The translations under genes and the position numbers were made by a program. Below, in pieces: positions 54,270 to 56,816 of a stretch of DNA of 56,816 nt (its first letter is position 1; every line of letters starts with the position of its first letter). Location of the stretch: the NCBI GenBank assembly GCA_946480925.1, contig CAMLLU010000034.1:1-56816 (forward strand), written 5' to 3'. The stretch comes from an uncultured Rivibacter sp. (GTDB lineage Bacteria > Pseudomonadota > Gammaproteobacteria > Burkholderiales > Burkholderiaceae). Under the pieces are notes generated by a model. The model did not search any database. It worked only from the letters and a program-made list of their open reading frames with translations, and had not been told where the DNA came from.

Positions 54270-54890
54270 CTACTCAACCCACGGCTTGGCGACAGAGAGC
54301 GTGATGAGATAGCGCTTTTCGTTCGGATGCCTGTCATCAGAAAAGCACGCGATCGAAAGCATCGTTTGATACTTGTCGCCAGCTTGCCAATAGACGGAAC
54401 TGGCTTTGCATGCGTGCAGCATGTCGCGAACTTCCTTTGTATCGGCGTAGGCTGGCCATTCTTTGGTTCGTAGCTGCTTCCATCCGTGGTCGCGCCATTG
54501 CTGCTGCAAATCGAGTGCAACTTTTAGTGCTTCATCAAGTGAGAGCGGTTCGATTTGCGGTGACATGCGGACGCTGTTGACTAGGCCAGTCTCATCGAAG
54601 GTCACTGCAAAAAAGCGGGCGACAGGCGTGATGAAGCCATATTCGGGATCGGCAAACCGAAGCCGGGTGTCCGCCTTTGGCAGATTGCCCCAGAAATGGC
54701 CCGGTATTGCCGGATCAATCTTCGCGCTGGAGCGTTTGCGCATGTCTTCGTAAGGCTCGCCGATGACCAAAGCGATTTCTGGCATATCCGCGTGCCCAGC
54801 GGCGCAGAGGCGCACGGCTGCAATTGTTAGCAACGCCAAAACGGCGATGCCTACCCACCACCGATTCCGCGGCCACCTCAGCAAGCTCAT
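54270..54890 (-). CDS. Membrane-anchored hypothetical, partner of next gene
   Basis: 206 aa with an N-terminal membrane anchor or uncleaved signal (RWWVGIAVLALLTIAAVRLC) and a soluble part containing PGHFWGNLPKADTRLRFADP and SVYWQAGDKYQTMLSIACFS. It overlaps the upstream unknown gene by 4 bases (ATGA). GC content and codon use are clearly lower than the backbone genes. I recognise no family. The pairing of a large soluble protein with a small membrane-anchored one fits toxin/immunity or a two-part defence, but nothing in the sequence proves that. Confidence 0.75.
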   Translation of the reverse strand: MSLLRWPRNRWWVGIAVLALLTIAAVRLCAAGHADMPEIALVIGEPYEDMRKRSSAKIDPAIPGHFWGNLPKADTRLRFADPEYGFITPVARFFAVTFDETGLVNSVRMSPQIEPLSLDEALKVALDLQQQWRDHGWKQLRTKEWPAYADTKEVRDMLHACKASSVYWQAGDKYQTMLSIACFSDDRHPNEKRYLITLSVAKPWVE

Positions 54891-56038
54891 CGCACACCAC
54901 CGCCAGCGGCAATGTCGTTGAGAGATTGTTCGATGAGGCTGCGATTCGCGTTATGCAGCATTTCGTCGAAGCGAGCCGCCGCCTTGAGCACGAACGGCAT
55001 GCGTTGATTGACATCCGAAAGATCAGCAAGCGGGTTGTTGCCGAAGGCAATGGTGCGGCCATCATCCAATCGGCGACATTGGCTGGCCAGGGTCAACTCG
55101 ATGGCTTCAGCAACGCCCGATGGAAAGCCAGTTACGTACGAGGCATGGTTACTCCGTAGCAACGACACCAGCATGTCGTTGCTGTACATGGCTGGTTGCA
55201 AGATATTGACCTGCTCATGCCATGCGAGGCGGTCAACGCTGTAGGCAATCTTGCCTGCGTCGATAGCCTCAAAGGCTTGCAATATTTCAGGGTAGTCTCC
55301 ACCGAACTGAAGCTTCTCCCCGACAGGCCACAGCACAGGAAACTTTTGGTTTTCGGCGATCTTCTTCCGTGAGCCCAAGCACTGCCTGAGTTCCTTGAGC
55401 CCGCGCTTCTTGTAGAAGGCGTGCAGCGGGAACACATCAAGGAACAGCGTGGTATTGCCCAGCGCCAGCATGTCGTACACGAATTCGTACTGCTGCTGCA
55501 CCATAGACGATTGCCCATCGCGCCGCATGTCGGCGCTTGGAACGGGGTTGTTGCGACGTGCTTGCCCGTATTCGCGCTGAGCCTGTTCATCTACCTTGCT
55601 GAGGCTGAACAGACCAGGAATGCCGAAGCTCGGTTTGGCGCTATTCGCCATGCGTTGCGCGGCATCGTGCTCAGCTTGGATCTTCTTGATCGAATCAGCC
55701 GCATGCAGCAGGCCGCAGCCGACCTGCTTGGATGCAAACGCTGCCAGTGCCGCCCACTGAAAGCGATGATCGTGAAGCCACAACTTGGCATAGGCGGCAT
55801 TGATGGCGCGGTTGCGCGCCTTGGGATCGGAAATCAGCTGACCACCCGGCGCCACGATGTTTTCGGCCTCCTTCTGGTACGACTGCCAAATGCATTCGCA
55901 GCTCAGTATCGGCACCTGGGTAATCTTGACCTTGCGCCCGTTCTCTTCGGTGAAGTGGCTCTTGCATTCCGAGATTGGCTTGGTGTTCTTGTTCAGTTCC
56001 AGCCCATCGCATTCGTGGTCTTTGAAGCACTGAGTCAT
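54887..56038 (-). CDS. Hypothetical cassette protein (DUF2515-like?)
   Basis: 383 aa from ATG at 56038: MTQCFKDHECDGLELNKNTK, CECIWQSYQKEAENIVAPGG, ARNRAINAAYAKLWLHDHRF, TLFLDVFPLHAFYKKRGLKE. It reminds me loosely of the DUF2515/YppC family (NR-aYxxxY and HW-like helices), from memory only. Cys-rich N-terminus (five Cys in the first 65). No signal peptide. Lower GC than flanking genes. It lies 45 bases after the core of the attC at 56083, so it is the first gene of a cassette. The annotated longer reading translates the attC (RTGKSLSFV). Confidence 0.72.
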   Translation of the reverse strand: MTQCFKDHECDGLELNKNTKPISECKSHFTEENGRKVKITQVPILSCECIWQSYQKEAENIVAPGGQLISDPKARNRAINAAYAKLWLHDHRFQWAALAAFASKQVGCGLLHAADSIKKIQAEHDAAQRMANSAKPSFGIPGLFSLSKVDEQAQREYGQARRNNPVPSADMRRDGQSSMVQQQYEFVYDMLALGNTTLFLDVFPLHAFYKKRGLKELRQCLGSRKKIAENQKFPVLWPVGEKLQFGGDYPEILQAFEAIDAGKIAYSVDRLAWHEQVNILQPAMYSNDMLVSLLRSNHASYVTGFPSGVAEAIELTLASQCRRLDDGRTIAFGNNPLADLSDVNQRMPFVLKAAARFDEMLHNANRSLIEQSLNDIAAGGGVR

Positions 56039-56082
56039 TCGGGGTTTTCTTCTTGTGCGAGGTGCGAAAGTGTGGCCGCGAG

Positions 56083-56157
56083 GTTTAACGAATGAAAGGG
56101 ACTTCCCCGTCCTGAGCTCAGACCGCGGTGAGGCGGTGGTTGGCATCAAAGTTAGCT
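56083..56157 (-). other. Complete attC site in second cassette region
   Basis: On the minus strand AGCTAACTTTGATGCC (inverse core and L'') is followed by CCACCGCCTCACCGCGGTC. After ACGGGGAAGTCCC it ends TTTCATTCGTTAAAC (L' and core GTTAAAC). 75 bp with complementary ends and a GC-rich inner stem. The left half is the same as 12801-12830. The stop codon of the GNAT remnant is inside the inverse core. Confidence 0.85.
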
Positions 56158-56564
56158 GCCACTCTCACAAAAGTGCCTCCTCAAGCGTTGCACCAATCGA
56201 CGCGACTGCACATCGAACTTTCCGCCTGGGGTTTGGATGGGAATCGAATTGATGATGGAGCGAACGCCGTCGACCTTGAGATGCTCAGCCAGCAGATCTA
56301 CGAGTTCGCGACCATAACCTTGACCTCTGAATTCTGGCGCTAACCACCAACCCGGACCACTTGCCGGACGGCCAGAAGCTTCAGCAATGCAATTGCTGCC
56401 CCGGTCTCCTTGAGGACGAACGCGTAGAGGTACTGCTTGTATATGAACCAGACGCTCGCAGGACCGGACGCTCCCTCGACCTCGATGGACTTCTTCAACG
56501 ACCCCTCCAGTTCCTCCAACTGCTGCGGCGAGAGATCGTGCTTCTGGACAAGGCAGATGCGCAT
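56152..56564 (-). pseudogene. Frameshifted GNAT acetyltransferase (cassette gene)
   Basis: The start MRICLVQKHDLSPQQLEELE at 56564 reads to SVWFIYKQYLYAFVLKETGA and then, after one frameshift near 56395, continues as EASGRPASGPGWLAPEFRGQ, GYGRELVDLLAEHLKVDGVR and SIINSIPIQTPGG to a TAA at 56154 inside the attC. RGQGYGREL is the acetyl-CoA loop of GNATs. The two halves together give a normal length of about 136 aa. It is broken as read here unless a base is miscalled. Confidence 0.75.
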
Positions 56565-56743
56565 GCTGTGGCAGCTAGGACGACAACTATTCTGACGCGG
56601 GGGGCCGTCTACAGGGCGCCAGATGAGCGGCCCAGGCGCGCTCAACGGGGTCGAATGGGCCCAGAAACGGGCCTTCTGACCCGCGTTGCGACTGCGGCTG
56701 CCGAAATTCCATCAGCGAGATAGGCAAGGTCAGTGCCCCGGCG

Positions 56744-56783
56744 CAGTATTTCGGCAGCCTGTTAGCAGGCTGCTGAAATACCG
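56744..56783. mobile_element. Two transposon ends meeting head to head
   Basis: CAGTATTTCGGCAGCCTG (56744-56761), then TTAG, then CAGGCTGCTGAAATACC (56766-56782). These are a right end and a left end of the same family as the MITE at 11611, separated by a 4-base target-like TTAG. The right-hand element runs off the window; the left-hand one has no matching end that I can find. Confidence 0.75.
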
Positions 56784-56816
56784 CGCGTTGAGCTGGGCTT
56801 CCTGTGACGCATGAGG

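Overview
The window is high-GC DNA from a flagellated Gram-negative bacterium. It is most likely a betaproteobacterium of the order Burkholderiales (Rubrivivax/Leptothrix/Rhizobacter-like). The reasons are the flhDC-motAB-cheYZ-flhB layout, FlhC of the long zinc-binding type, sigma-28 promoters of the enterobacterial/Burkholderiales type, and gene cassettes whose recombination sites read through as the peptide NPSLERT, a hallmark I know from this order. This placement is inference; there is no rRNA in the window.

Region 1 (1-7.5 kb) is motility. It holds two tandem flagellin genes, the flhDC master regulator, the motAB stator, cheY and cheZ, and sigma-28 promoters in front of one flagellin and of motA. 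A dispersed palindromic intergenic repeat of about 76 bp sits directly after flagellin, flhD and motA; a fourth copy supplies the C-terminus of an ABC ATPase at 16.2 kb. Region 2 (7.5-13.7 kb) separates cheYZ from flhB and is accessory DNA. Small minus-strand genes (a GNAT, a DUF1993-like protein, three GFA-family proteins, a VOC protein, a lone chorismate-mutase domain, secreted unknowns) are punctuated by attC-like sites. It looks like an integron cassette array without an integrase (CALIN). One attC is split by a 151-bp MITE, one half-attC is fused into a GFA reading frame, and one attC end abuts a decayed IS110-family transposase. flhB follows, but flhA does not.

Region 3 (15.4-26.3 kb) is nitrogen scavenging: a NitT/TauT-type ABC importer with a divergent XRE-cupin regulator and an acetyltransferase, then urate catabolism. 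The urate genes are puuD (urate hydroxylase with a cytochrome tail), uraH, a UraD-AllC fusion, puuE, an M20 hydrolase and a GntR regulator. Two copies of a TGTATACACTTT site are the probable GntR operators.

Region 4 (26.7-44.1 kb) is the most striking part: one 17-kb run of 17 mostly overlapping genes. It encodes ApbE, a 998-residue lipoprotein with three haem motifs, a second haem-motif lipoprotein, two outer-membrane barrel proteins (one with an SH3-like domain), a TlpA thioredoxin, DUF4266 and DUF3570 proteins, a periplasmic beta protein, three large TPR proteins, a small periplasmic protein, and an ExbB/ExbD/ExbD/AgmX-like proton-driven motor with a TonB-like Pro- and Gly-rich shaft. I infer a trans-envelope, proton-motive-force-coupled apparatus connected to haem/flavin redox chemistry at the outer membrane; its function is unknown to me.

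Region 5 (44.3-53.9 kb) has a diguanylate cyclase, a HAD phosphatase, a formylglycine-generating-enzyme-like protein paired with a sulfotransferase, and a four-gene signalling operon (membrane-anchored NMT1-type binding protein, histidine kinase, single receiver, hybrid kinase) ending in an APS kinase (cysC). Region 6 (53.9-56.8 kb) is a second small cassette region with one complete attC, a two-gene cassette of unknown function, a frameshifted GNAT gene, and two inverted-repeat ends of the same MITE/IS family meeting head to head at the window edge.
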